DNA of 64,000 nucleotides. It comes from Gentiana macrophylla (taxonomy: Eukaryota; Streptophyta; Magnoliopsida; Gentianales; Gentianaceae). This document shows positions 24,177 to 34,460 of the stretch, in pieces. The stretch's first letter is position 1. Each line of letters starts with the position of its first letter. The translations under genes and the position numbers were made by a program. Where the stretch lies: positions 105,001 to 169,000 of the forward strand of contig JAOBSW010000702.1 of NCBI GenBank assembly GCA_026214975.1, written 5' to 3'. The notes beneath the pieces were generated by a model. That model did not search any database. It was not told the DNA's origin and saw only the letters and a program-made list of their open reading frames with translations.

Positions 24177-24458
24177 AGGAGCAATGTATTCAGCTTTAGT
24201 AGTGGAAGGGGATATTGAATTCTGTTTCTTGCTAAACCAGGAAACAAGTCTATTTCCCATCAACTGACAAGTTCCTGTGGTGCTTTTTCTATCAATCTTG
24301 CATCCAGCATAATCAGAATCAGAGTAGGATATAACCTTGCAACTTCCATCTTTTGAATACCATATCCCTACTCCCAAAGTCTCTTTTAGATATTTGAGAA
24401 TCCTCTTGACTGCAGCTAAGTGACTTTCCTTAGGTAGATTGAAATCTTGCACAAACAC
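24177..24458 (-). pseudogene. RNase H N-terminal fragment (element D)
   Basis: Recognised by YSDSDYAGCKIDRKSTTGT, LMGNRLVSWFSKKQNSIS and TTKAEYIA, the N-terminal half of copia RNase H. The C-terminal half with DNTSAI and VRHHFIRD is missing because of the deletion that ends at 24176. Element B lost the complementary half of the same domain. Confidence 0.85.
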
Positions 24459-25085
24459 CTACAACAAAGAATATCAGGTCTGCTGGCAGTAAGGTACAAC
24501 ATAATGCCTATCATCCTTCTGTATAAGGTCTGATCAACATCTTTGCCTTCTTTATCTTCATCCAATCTGATGCTAGTACTCATAGGAGTAGATACCTTAG
24601 TGCTATTTTCTATACCAAACTTCTTTAGCAGCTCCTTAGTATATTTAGTTTGATGAATGAAGATTCCATTTTCACTTGTTTGACTTGTAATCCTAAGAAG
24701 TAGTTCATTTCTCCCATCATACTCATTAGGAACTTGCTTTTCATGAGATTAGCAAACTTTTCACACAGCAAATCATTTTCAGAACCAAAGATTTTGTCAT
24801 CCACATAAATCTGTACCAGCAGGGTGTTGTCCCCTTCATTGATTCTGAAAAGAGTCTTATCAATGGTACCTTTGGTAAAACCATTGTTCACCAAGAACTG
24901 AGACAAGGTTTCATACCATGCTCTTGGTGCTTGTTTCAAGCCATAAAGTGCCTTATTGAGTCTATACACTTTATCTTCTTGATCTTTAACTTCAAAACCA
25001 GAAGGTTGTTGAACATAAACCTCTTCTTCCAGAATGCTATTAAAAAATGCACTTTTGACATCCATCTGGTATACTTTGAAGTTTT
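24459..25085 (-). pseudogene. Reverse transcriptase, C-terminal part (element D)
   Basis: Blocks are [40 protein letters not shown] and IYVDDKIFGSE, with the catalytic YVDD intact, then MMGEMNYFLGLQVKQ and, after a frameshift near 24640, the ELLKKFG and LYRRMIG region. The N-terminal part of RT lies at 26523-26880, separated by a 1.4-kb insertion. Confidence 0.85.
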
Positions 25086-25090
25086 TATAT

Positions 25091-26517
25091 TCTCTCGGAT
25101 TTTATGCTAAACGAAATATAACAAGTAATAAAATAAATCCGGTTTACCCCAAGTGCAGGGATCGTAGTATAATGATTAAAACCGGAGTCGAACTCACAGG
25201 GAATCGTCTTTGTCTAGTTTGATTAATTTTCCTAAAGTTGTCATGGAAGTAAAAACGTCCTATCCTAAACAATTTAAACACTACAACTAAAATAACAAAA
25301 CAAAACGAACTAGTAATGAAAATAATGAAGTTAAACTGGACAGAAGATTAAAAATCTAAAGCCAGGAAGGATAGTTGCGAACCGAACTAACTAAGATAAT
25401 TCTATTTTATAAACTGAAAAGACAATAAAATTCTAAGATTGCTATGAAGAACAAGCAACAATGTTTGTTTTCTCAATTAGTGTAACAACGAACAAGCAAT
25501 GATCCACCTATCTCGCAACCTTCAATTTCTTCTCTAGATTGTTTAGTGATGATTTAATAAAAATTGTGATTCACCTATCGAAGGTATGAATTTCTAATAT
25601 CTTAGAAAAATTCGCCTATCAATCTTTTCATCTCTCGATCCTAAAAGATCAACGCTTTTAACTAACCAAGGTGTGAAATTTGTCAATCTCATAATCTAGA
25701 TCTTTAACCTAACAACTACCGTTAACTAGATTAAAAATCCAATCTTTACTATGGTGACCTAAATTTAACAACGATTCGCATCACATGTCTAACATCACAC
25801 AGCAACACATTCATCAATGAAATTGCATAACATCAATAAAAACATAATAAAGATACAATCTTTAATTAAACTCACAAACAATCCAAGAGTTGAAATCAAA
25901 ACGCTACTGAGACGGCTTCACAAAGCTTGTTCAATTCGGACTAAGCCTCTACTCATCCTCAGACCAAACGAAAAAAAGAAAAAAAAAATTAAATATAATG
26001 GCTCGGTCGACCGAAGGTGTTCACTCGGTCGACCGAGTGAGTTCTTTTTTTTTTTTTTTGATTTTGGGCCCCGCCTCCGTTCGAGATGAAATTTCGTGTT
26101 CACGTCAGGCCGCTAAATGCCGTCCTTTTATAACCTTCTTCGAGCTAGGGTAACAATTATCCCTTTTTTTCTTTTCTTAAAATAATAAAACCCTAATAAA
26201 AATATGATAATTCCAATTTTGCCCTTCTAGATAAGCCTTCAATTAAAATGCAGCTCGAAACCCTTTAGCTCGTTGACTCGGTCCACGATACATTCATGTA
26301 CCTACATTAATAAAAACGTGCAAAGTGTAACATCACATATATAAATAGATATTTACCAATAAAATCACGTAAATAACCCGACTTTGCACTCTAATACTTT
26401 CCAACTTCATTCTTTCAATAAATCCATTAAACACTTAATTTTCTATAAAAATTAATAAAATACCAAGGATATTGTTACGAAATAATGTAATATAAATCGT
26501 AAAAATCACCGTAAACA
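25091..26517 (-). mobile_element. LTR-like insertion (probably solo LTR) in the RT of element D
   Basis: It is flanked by TATAT on both sides (25086-25090 and 26518-26522) and splits the RT codons for [11 protein letters not shown]. The minus strand starts TGTTTACGGTG. Near the other end it has GAGTTCGACTCCGG and ACGATCCCTGCACTTGGGG, phrases common in plant Gypsy LTRs of the Tat/Athila kind. No PBS, PPT or coding frame is seen. The final bases (CCGAGAGA) are not CA, so the exact end or the solo-LTR call is uncertain. At 26001-26039 the palindrome CTCGGTCGACCGAG occurs one and a half times. Confidence 0.6.
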
Positions 26518-26522
26518 TATAT

Positions 26523-26880
26523 GCAGCATATGCCAAAAATAATTTATAGCTTCCAATCTTGCAATTGAGGCATATGTCTCATCAATGTCTATTCCTTCTG
26601 CTTGAGAATAGCCTTTTGCCACTAGTCTGGCCTTGTTCCCAACAATGGTACCAGATTCATCCAATTTATTTCAGTATACCCATTTAGTGCCAATTATATT
26701 TGCATGACTAGGCCTCTCCACTAGTTTCCAAACTTGATTTCTTTGAAACTCATATAATTCTTCTTGCATAGCTGTTATCCAATCTGGATCAATATTGCTT
26801 CTTCAACAAATTTAGGCTCCATTTGAGATAGAAAACAAGTAAACATTGGTTCCAATTGTCTTCTAGTCCTTACACCTTAC
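26523..26880 (-). pseudogene. Reverse transcriptase, N-terminal part (element D)
   Basis: Minus strand gives blocks equivalent to [29 protein letters not shown] and the [16 protein letters not shown] segment of element E, with frame breaks. It stops at the insertion target ATATA at 26518-26522. Confidence 0.75.
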
Positions 26881-28045
26881 TGTATGTTACCAATTACTTG
26901 TTCAGCAGGGCGATCTTTCAACCATTGTAAATCTTGATTTGTTTGATTTACAGGAACCTCCTCTTCAGTGGGGTCTGCTGTTGCTTCAATAGGGGGATTA
27001 TTAGATCCTTGTACTGCATCTGTTGTTGCATCAGTAGTGTTATCAGCAGGTACATCTTTACTTCCAGAAACATAGACTTTTAAGTCACTTATCTTCTTCA
27101 AAACATCAACATATTCTCATCAGTAACTTGGAGATTCTCAGCAGGTTCTGAAACTTAATCTTCCATTCAAGTGAACTTAGGTTCATAATAAACAACATGT
27201 ATTGATTCTTCATGTTTTAGTGTCCTCTTGTTCAGTACCCTGAATGCCTTGCTGATTGAAGAATATCCCAAAAAGATTCCTTCATCTGATTTTGGTTGAA
27301 GGTCTTCAGTTGCTCATTATGATTTAAGATAAAAAAATTTGCTTCCAAATGGATGGAAATAAGATATATTTGGTTTTCTTCCATTCCATATCTCATAAGG
27401 TGTCTTCAGCAGCCTTTTGTTTACTGGGGTTTTATTTTGTGTGTAGCATGCTGTATTGATTGCTTCAGCCTAATATCTTTCAGGTAGTAATGCTTCACAA
27501 ATCATAGTCCTCCCTACTTCTTTCAAAGTCATGTTTCTTCTTTCAGCAACCCCATTTTACTGAGGTGTTCCGGCAGCTGCTAATTGATGCAGCAAACCAT
27601 TCTGTTCACATAATTCCCTTATGACTTTGTTAAGAAACTCAATACCCTTGTCTGATCTGATCTTCTCTACTGTTAAACTTTTCTCATTTTGCAGTCTCTT
27701 CAAAAGTTCAGTCATTTTTTGAAGTGTTTCAATTTCCTTGTTCATAAATATTACCCAAGTGTATCTTGAATAGTCATCCATAACTACCAGAGTGTACTTA
27801 TTTCCTGTTAAACTTGTTGGTATTACAGGTCCAAATAAATCCATATGCATCAGCTCTAAAACTCTCTTTATTTATTGTTTAGTCTTTGACTTGAAGCTTG
27901 ACTTTGTTTGTTTACCTTGCTGACATGCATCACATATACCATCATTTTTGAATGTGATCTCAGGTAAACCAATTACCAATTTTTTTCACTAATTGATTGA
28001 TATCATCAAAATTGAGATGATTCAACTTTTTATGCCACAACCAAT
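26881..28045 (-). pseudogene. Integrase of element D
   Basis: Zinc region WLWHKKLNHLNF near 28037. Core with HMDLFGPVIPTS (first Asp) and RSDKGIEFLNKV (second Asp) in the frame 27850-27557. The third residue is preserved in GVAERRN, but the preceding PQQN has become PQ-stop-N (about 27555), so the ORF is cut just before the catalytic Glu. The C-terminal linker (26877-27101) is acidic and ends AEQVIGNIQ, as in elements B and E. Confidence 0.85.
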
Positions 28046-28430
28046 TTAGTTCTGACTTGGTATGCACTATCAGGCATGTTCCTGGAACAGCAGTAGACCA
28101 ATCCACAACATACATGTTTTGTTGTCTTCTTCCAGCCAACACAACCTGCTCACCTCTTTCACTAATGACAATACAGTAGCCTTTGTCAAAGGTGACCTTG
28201 TAACCCATGTCACAGAATTGTCCAGTGCTCAGTAGGTTGTAGTCCATTCCTTCCACATATGCAACATTTCTAATAGTTAATCCATTCCTCACCAGTGTTC
28301 CATATCCTCTTGTATATCCTGGTGTGTTCTTGTTGCCAAAATTGACTCTTGGACCATCTTTTTCCACATAGTTTGTTAAACAGTGCTTACTCTTTGTCAT
28401 ATGTCTGGAACATCCACTGTCAAAGTACTA
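28046..28430 (-). pseudogene. Protease and GAG-pre-integrase region (element D)
   Basis: The retropepsin motif reads YFDSGCSRHMT with the catalytic Asp intact, unlike elements A, B and E. The Trp codon just before it is a TAG stop (near 28431), so it would not be reached by translation from gag. The linker NVAYVEGMDYNLLSTGQFCD is well kept. Confidence 0.85.
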
Positions 28431-30746
28431 GACACCCTACAAAACAAATTTAATGTGTTTTAGGTACCCAAAACTGTTTGTGTCCATAGTGGTCAGTGGT
28501 AAACATGACCCTTGCCAAATTTCCATAAGGTCTTCTTTAAAAAGCATTACACTTTTGTTTATATATGTATCCCACATTTCCATAAAATATAACATTTGGT
28601 TGTGTATGATTCACATATGGTTTCTGGCCTTTTGGTACAAAGTGCTGTTTGAAGTTATTTCTATTTTAGAAGCATTAGCATAACCATGAGGTTGCTGTCT
28701 GTTAGGAGTAGCCCTGTAATATGGAGTCTACTGAGGTCTCTATGGAGGTCTTAAATAAGTCCTCCGCTGAGACCTCTGTTGATTCCATTACTGAGGTTTT
28801 ACCCTAGCATTATGGTTATGTCTGTTGTTTCTAGCAGTAGGGGCAGGAATATTCTAGTCTTCATCAGTAAGGAACAATCTACCTTTCCCTGTGAGATAAG
28901 TATCCCTTGAATGATTAATATTTTTGGGTTTATGATTCTTATCCTTGGACTATTTTTGATTTTTGCCCTTTTGTGGTTCAGCAGACTTTGCAGCACGTCT
29001 GCTATCAGCAGGTCTAGAAGGTCCAGCAGTACTACCTTTGGATTTACCCATTTTCTTAGGTACTGTTGACCTTTTGGACTTCTGATTTTGCTTCCATGAA
29101 GCATTCTCAGTAGACTTCACTGCCTTAGCAACCTTTTTGGGAGTTGGATCTTATGCAGGCATAAACTTAAGACAAATTCTGGTACTAGGTTCCGCAGATT
29201 GTTGAGTATCAAATCCAAGGCATGTTCTATCACCATAAGGATTTCCAGATTTGAATGCAGTGGTTGAACTAGATTTTGTAGCAGATTCAAAGAGACTCAT
29301 CGAATGTACTGATGAGACTTATGTTGAGTCTGTCCATAATATTTTTCCTTACCTTTGAGAATTCGTAATTCAGCATTTAATCTTTGAATTTCTGCTTCAA
29401 GTGCCTCTTTTTCAGCCTTCACAATCTCATAACCAGATTGTATTTTCCTCAGTTGATTAAGGATGGCATCCAAAGGTTCTTCACTGTCAGAAATTTTAGG
29501 ATTTGAACCACAAGTAGATTCACAATCACTTTCAGTAGAAGTGTTTATAGATACAGAATTGTATACCTCCTCAGTCTCATCCATATTGGCCATTAAAGAA
29601 TAATCATCCATATCAGCTATGAGTGCAGTGTCATCTGATTCATTTCCTTTTTCTGATTCCACTTCATAGCCAGATTCATCATCAGCAACCAATGCTTTCT
29701 TGCCAGATCTTCTTTGCTGACTTTTGTTCTTCAGTAGGTCTGGGAAGTCAGGTCTGAAATGTCCAGGTTTCTTGCCAATGAAGCACAGATGATCAGGTTC
29801 CTTCTTTGGTTTCAATTTAGGACAATCAGGTTTGAAGTGTCTTGGTTTCTTGCAATGAAAGCACAAATAGACATTGTCCTTCTTGGATTCTTCCTTTTTC
29901 TTTTCACTTGATTTCTTGGTGAAATTCCTTGGAGAACCCCTTCATGTCTTAATCTTTCAGATTTTCTTGCTCAGTAGGGCTATTTGCTCTTTCATTTCAT
30001 CTAGTAGATCATCTTGAGCACTGATGATTCTTCCTTATGTGCAGCAGCCAATGTAGTTGTGTTTGGTTCTTCCTTTTCAGTATCAGGAATAAGTTTCTTA
30101 CTGAATTCATAGGCCTTGAGATCTGAAAATAATTTAAAGGTGTCTTCTTACTGTAGTCTCCTAGACTCTTCTATGGTAGTAACATTCATTTCTTAAACTT
30201 CCTTTGCATGAAGGGCTTTTAAGATTCTTGTGTTGATCTCTTCTTTTGTATACACTACATTTAGTAGGGTGAGTTCATCCATGATAGCATTGAATCTTGA
30301 CTCCATTTGTTCAAGGGTTTCATTTGATTTCATTTGGAAATCTTGGAACTTTCTTTTGGCTACACTGACTTTGTTTTTCTTGATACCGTCTGTGCCTTCA
30401 TATTAGTTTTAATTTTTCCAAATGTTCCTTAGCAGTCTTGCAATCCTTCACTTTCATATACATATTGCTATCCAAGGTTCTGTAAATGATATCAATTGAA
30501 ATATTGTTGAGGTTTGCTCTTTTCTATCTTTAGCACCCCACTCTCTTTTTGGCTTTGGAACAAACTGAGTTTCACTACCCACATTTATGGCTTTTGTGAT
30601 CTCCAGTGGTCCATCAGTTAGCACATCCATCATTTCATCATGTGTTGCCGCTAAATAATCCTGCATACGACATTTATACTCATCAAAGCGATCCAAAGAG
30701 CACATCAACATAGTCCTAGCATACTAGTTGTTATCCAAGATGCAAA
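28431..30746 (-). pseudogene. Gag of element D
   Basis: The start codon seen in element E (MDNNQYARTML) is TTG here and the Gln codon is a stop. The capsid-like frame appears at 30711-30454 (DYLAATHDEMMDVLTDGPLE). The nucleocapsid frame 29866-29297 has a good knuckle, CFHCKKPRHFKPDC, and a ruined second one, CFIGKKPGHFRPDF. Acidic and Ser-rich stretches and a coiled coil (EIVKAEKEALEAEIQRLNAE) follow. The basic C-terminal region to 28431 is in several frames. Confidence 0.82.
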
Positions 30747-30829
30747 GCTTTTAAAATTACAGACTTGAAAAAGTTTTCATAGAATTTTCACAAGCACAAC
30801 AAGTAGGATTACATCAAAACAGAAGCACT

Positions 30830-30842
30830 GCTCCAATACCAA
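30830..30842 (-). other. Primer-binding site of element D
   Basis: TTGGTATTGGAGC on the minus strand, two changes from TTGGTATCAGAGC (initiator tRNA-Met type), adjoining the 5' LTR. Confidence 0.85.
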
Positions 30843-30843
30843 T

Positions 30844-32035
30844 TGTTGGTCCCTTGAAAAGGCTTTGGTTAAGTTTAGAGGGGGGGGGGGGTGAATAAAC
30901 TTAACCCTTAAAACTTTTTAGAGTTGACAAACTCAGCAAGGTCAGTAGTCTGCTAACTATTAAGGTTATTGAATTTGTTGCAGCAGAATATATTTAAATT
31001 TAGACTTATTACTTGTTGTTGAAATGATGATTCTAAGTATTGGATACTCAGTAGTGTAAGTGTGTGATTCAGTTGCTAGTTTTAGTAGGTTGATGTGATC
31101 AATAAGTTTATAAGCGGGAATGCAGAATGTAAATGCAGTAAAGTAAAGTAGGCAAAACATATAGTGGTTCCATGTGGTGTAATCCTGTCAGTCCACTCTT
31201 CTCCTGTGATGTTGAAGGAAATTCACTAGAGATCTTTGAGGTTGCAGTTACAAAAATCCCTAAGTTGTTTGTCCTTCACCAATGACTATGGCTTCACAAA
31301 CTGAACACTTGAAACAGGTAGGATTGCTGCTCCAAAGTATTCCACTGGTCCTTGAAGGGTAGGATTGCCTCTTCACCAGCTCCACCACAAACAACAGTTC
31401 TTGACACCCAAAAGATGCTTCTCTGTCTTCAGCAAACTTCTTGTAAAAGAAGATTTGAATCAAGTAATTGATTCAGTTTTCAGCAGCTTGATCGGGATGA
31501 ATTGATCAGCAGCTTGAGGTCTTCAAGTGTGTATACTTGATGTAACTTGATAGCAGGTTATTTGATAGCTTCGTATGGATTATATATACTTATTAATTTT
31601 CATACTCTTTTTCATCATTTGAATCTGAGTCAGGACTCTCCTATTATAGGTATGAATCCTGTGACTTATGTTTGAATTTTAAACATAGCCGTTTCAGACT
31701 TGTCTCCATCTTGACTTGCTTTTGTCTCTGTTCATAGTACTGACACTGTCAATCAGCTTTTTGTCAGTTTCCAGACTGTCCATCCTTTGACTTATATCCA
31801 TTAGATAATCCTCTGAATCTTTCCAACGTTCCTTTTATCTTGACCCTTGAGTTGACAAAGTCAAGGCTTGTAGTCCATCATTATCCTTTTAATCTTCCAA
31901 TGTAGCTTTGTTAAATCAGTCCTATACAAATATCAAACTCTAATAAACCTATACATTTGATGTTGACATCTTTTTGCCTTTTCTCCATAACAGCGAGTCT
32001 GACACTCATCATTAAAACATAAAATATGTCCAACA
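30844..32035 (-). repeat. 5' LTR of element D (internally deleted)
   Basis: 1192 bp against 1683 bp in the partner. Compared with 20322-22004, one gap of about 84 bp falls after GCAGGTTA near 31560 and one of about 400 bp falls near 31915. The hairpin arms GGTTAAGTTTA (30867-30877) and TAAACTTAACC (30896-30906) pair perfectly around a G run. The TATA box has lost one base (CTATTATAG near 31641). Confidence 0.92.
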
Positions 32036-32040
32036 CAATG

Positions 32041-32503
32041 TATCACTATTTTTTTATGTTTAATTTCCTTTATTATATAGTCTTTTCATCTTCTTCTTCA
32101 ATCAATAAAATAGCCAAATTATTTATTTCTTATTATTAATGTAGTTTATTTGAACATCTTTGAGAAAATATGAGACCAGGTCACTGTAGAACACCGAGTG
32201 GGTGCTCAATGAAATATGATGGGGGTGGTTTCCGAAGAAATGTCATCCTGTCATACTCTGGTACGTGAAAATCAATAATTACACATCCGTACATCGGATG
32301 TTACTACTTATCATTTCCTATCTACTACGTTTGCTTCGACAATTACACAATAATTATTCGTTTTTAAGTATATTCAAAATAATCAAAGTAATTATTGTTT
32401 TAACTATATTCATTATCTTCGAAATAATAATAATTAACTGCTATACGTTTAATATACAAATTACAAATTACACCGCTATACGTTGTTAATATAGATCTAC
32501 CAC
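32041..32503. other. Gene-free DNA flanking the hAT-like MITE
   Basis: No ORF is supported. A phrase of the form ACCGCTATACGTTG then TAGATCTACC (32471-32503) recurs on the far side of the nested block at 61770-61800 and 61926-61957. This is a local diverged repeat of the host sequence. Confidence 0.5.
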
Positions 32504-32659
32504 CAGGGGCGGCTGCAGGAATTGTGTGACACGGGTCAGGGATCGATAACGACACATCATATTACAAGTTTCTAATGTTATATAAAATATATATGTATAA
32601 TTATGGTTCAAGAGTCTATATTTTAAAATTTTAGCGGGTCAGTCAGAAGATATTAGTAC

Positions 32660-34355
32660 TGTTGGATTTATTTTTAAGTTTTAGTAATGAGTGCCAGACT
32701 AGCTGTTATAGAGCAAAGGCAAAAAGATGTCTAGATCAAATGTATAGGCTTATTAAAGTTTCTTCTTGCATAGGTTTGATCAAACAAGCCATCGTGTAAA
32801 AGGTCGGTGACTTTCTTCAAAGAGACTGTCTATATCGAAGAGGGAACCAGTCAGTAGACTAGTTTAGGAACTCTTCAAGACCGAAGGTGAGGGCTCAAAC
32901 TCAGTTATTGAAGGCTAAGGGATCAAACTTAGTATTTAAAGTCAAGGATATGGAATCGAGAATTTTAGGAAGTCTGTGATGACCTAAACTGATTACATAT
33001 ACCTTGTGTACAAGGTCTAAGTTCCATAAGTTAAATGATGATTGGAACTTGGTTATGATTAAAATGGTGTAATCTAACTTAATAATAAAAATTTAGATAT
33101 AAGAGAAGCCAGCTGAAGTGTTTTATAATCACAGCAACCTTGGAACAGTTGAATGATATGCATTTCAGCAGACTTACAATCACAAGAACCTGCTGATATA
33201 TATTTCAGATTATTCAAAGGTTACATTGGAAAAATACAAGGATAAGGACAGAAAACAACCTCTGATTTTATCAAACAAATCAATGGTTAAGATTAAATGG
33301 ATGTTGGAAAGAAACAGAGCTTTATCCAATTGATACAAGTCAAAGGGTGGACAGACTGAAAACTGTCAAAAAGCATTCTGACTGTGTCAGTACTATGAAC
33401 GGTGATAGAAAGTAAGTCAAAATGGAACAAATCTGAAACGGCTATGTTTGAATTTCAAACATAAGTCACAAGGATTCTTACCTATAAATAGAGGACTCCT
33501 AATTCAGATACAAGTGATGAAAATTAAGGATCTATTTTGAGCTATCAGATTTAAATCGATTAAACACCCTGCTGACCCTACTGAACATAAAGCTACTGAT
33601 CCAGTAAACTTCTTCAAGTGTAATCTGCTATCAAACTACATCAAGTTTACACACTTGAAGATCTCAAGCTGCTGATTCATATCATCCTGATCAAGCTGCT
33701 GAAAGCTGAATCACTTACTTGATTCAAACCTTCTTTTATAAGAAATCTACTGAAGACAGTGAAGCATCTTTGAGTGTCAAGGACTGTTGTTTGTGGTGGA
33801 GATGGTGAAGAGGCAATCCTACCCTTCAAGGACCAGTGGAAGACTTTGGAGCAGCAATCCTACATGTTCCAAGTGTTCAGTTTGTGAAGCCATAGTTATT
33901 GGTGAAGGACAAACAACTTAGGGATTTTTGTAACTGCTACCTCAAGAATCTCTAGTGAATTACCTCCAACATCACAAGAGAAGAGTGGACTGACAGGATT
34001 ACACCACTTGTAATCACTATAAAAAATTGCCTACTTACTTTCTACACTTATATTCTGCATTAGTACATTTAGCACATCAATCTACTGAACTAGCAACTGA
34101 ATCATACACATACACTACGGAGTATCTAATACTTGGTATCATATTTTAACAACATGTTATGAGGCTTAATTTAAATATATTCCGCTGCAACAAATTCAGT
34201 AAAGTCAATAGTCAGCAGACTATTGAGTGTTAGCAGACTACTAAGCTATCAGTAGGCTGTTGAATTTGCTGAGTTTGTTAACTCCAAAAGTTTTAAGGGT
34301 TAAGTTTATTCACCCCCCCTCTAAACTTAACCAAAGCCTTTTCAAGGGACTAACA
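32660..34355 (+). repeat. 5' LTR of element E
   Basis: Starts TGTTGGATTTATTTT and ends GGGACTAACA. A perfect hairpin AATAGTC-AGCA-GACTATT lies at 34207-34224. An 11-bp perfect stem GGTTAAGTTTA/TAAACTTAACC lies at 34298-34308 and 34322-34332 around a C-run loop, 23 nt before the LTR end. Confidence 0.95.
33482..33491 (+). promoter_or_regulatory. TATA box in the 5' LTR of element E
   Basis: CTATAAATAG followed by AGGACTCC. The same ten bases occur in the 3' LTR (60799-60808), in both LTRs of element B and in the truncated LTR at 18210-18219. This is the likely core promoter for the element transcript, so R starts shortly after it. Confidence 0.75.
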
Positions 34356-34356
34356 A

Positions 34357-34369
34357 TTGGTATCGGAGT
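34357..34369 (+). other. Primer-binding site of element E
   Basis: TTGGTATCGGAGT, close to TTGGTATCAGAGC, one base after the LTR end. Confidence 0.87.
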
Positions 34370-34460
34370 AGTGCTTCTATTCTGAAGTAATCCTACTTGT
34401 TGTGCTTGTGAAAATACTTCGAAAACTTTTTCAAGTTTCTGATTTTAAAAGCTTTGAATC

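Larger units (their letters stand above)
20322..32035 (-). mobile_element. Element D: Sirevirus-like Ty1/copia retrotransposon, TSD CAATG
   Basis: The LTRs 20322-22004 and 30844-32035 are flanked by CAATG at 20317-20321 and 32036-32040. Minus-strand order is LTR, PBS, gag, protease, integrase, RT (split by an LTR-like insertion), RNase H, third ORF, PPT, LTR. It belongs to the same family as element E, which lies head-to-head 624 bp away. The RNase H end and the start of the third ORF are deleted and joined by filler DNA. The 5' LTR has lost about 490 bp relative to the 3' LTR. All genes are broken. Confidence 0.92.
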
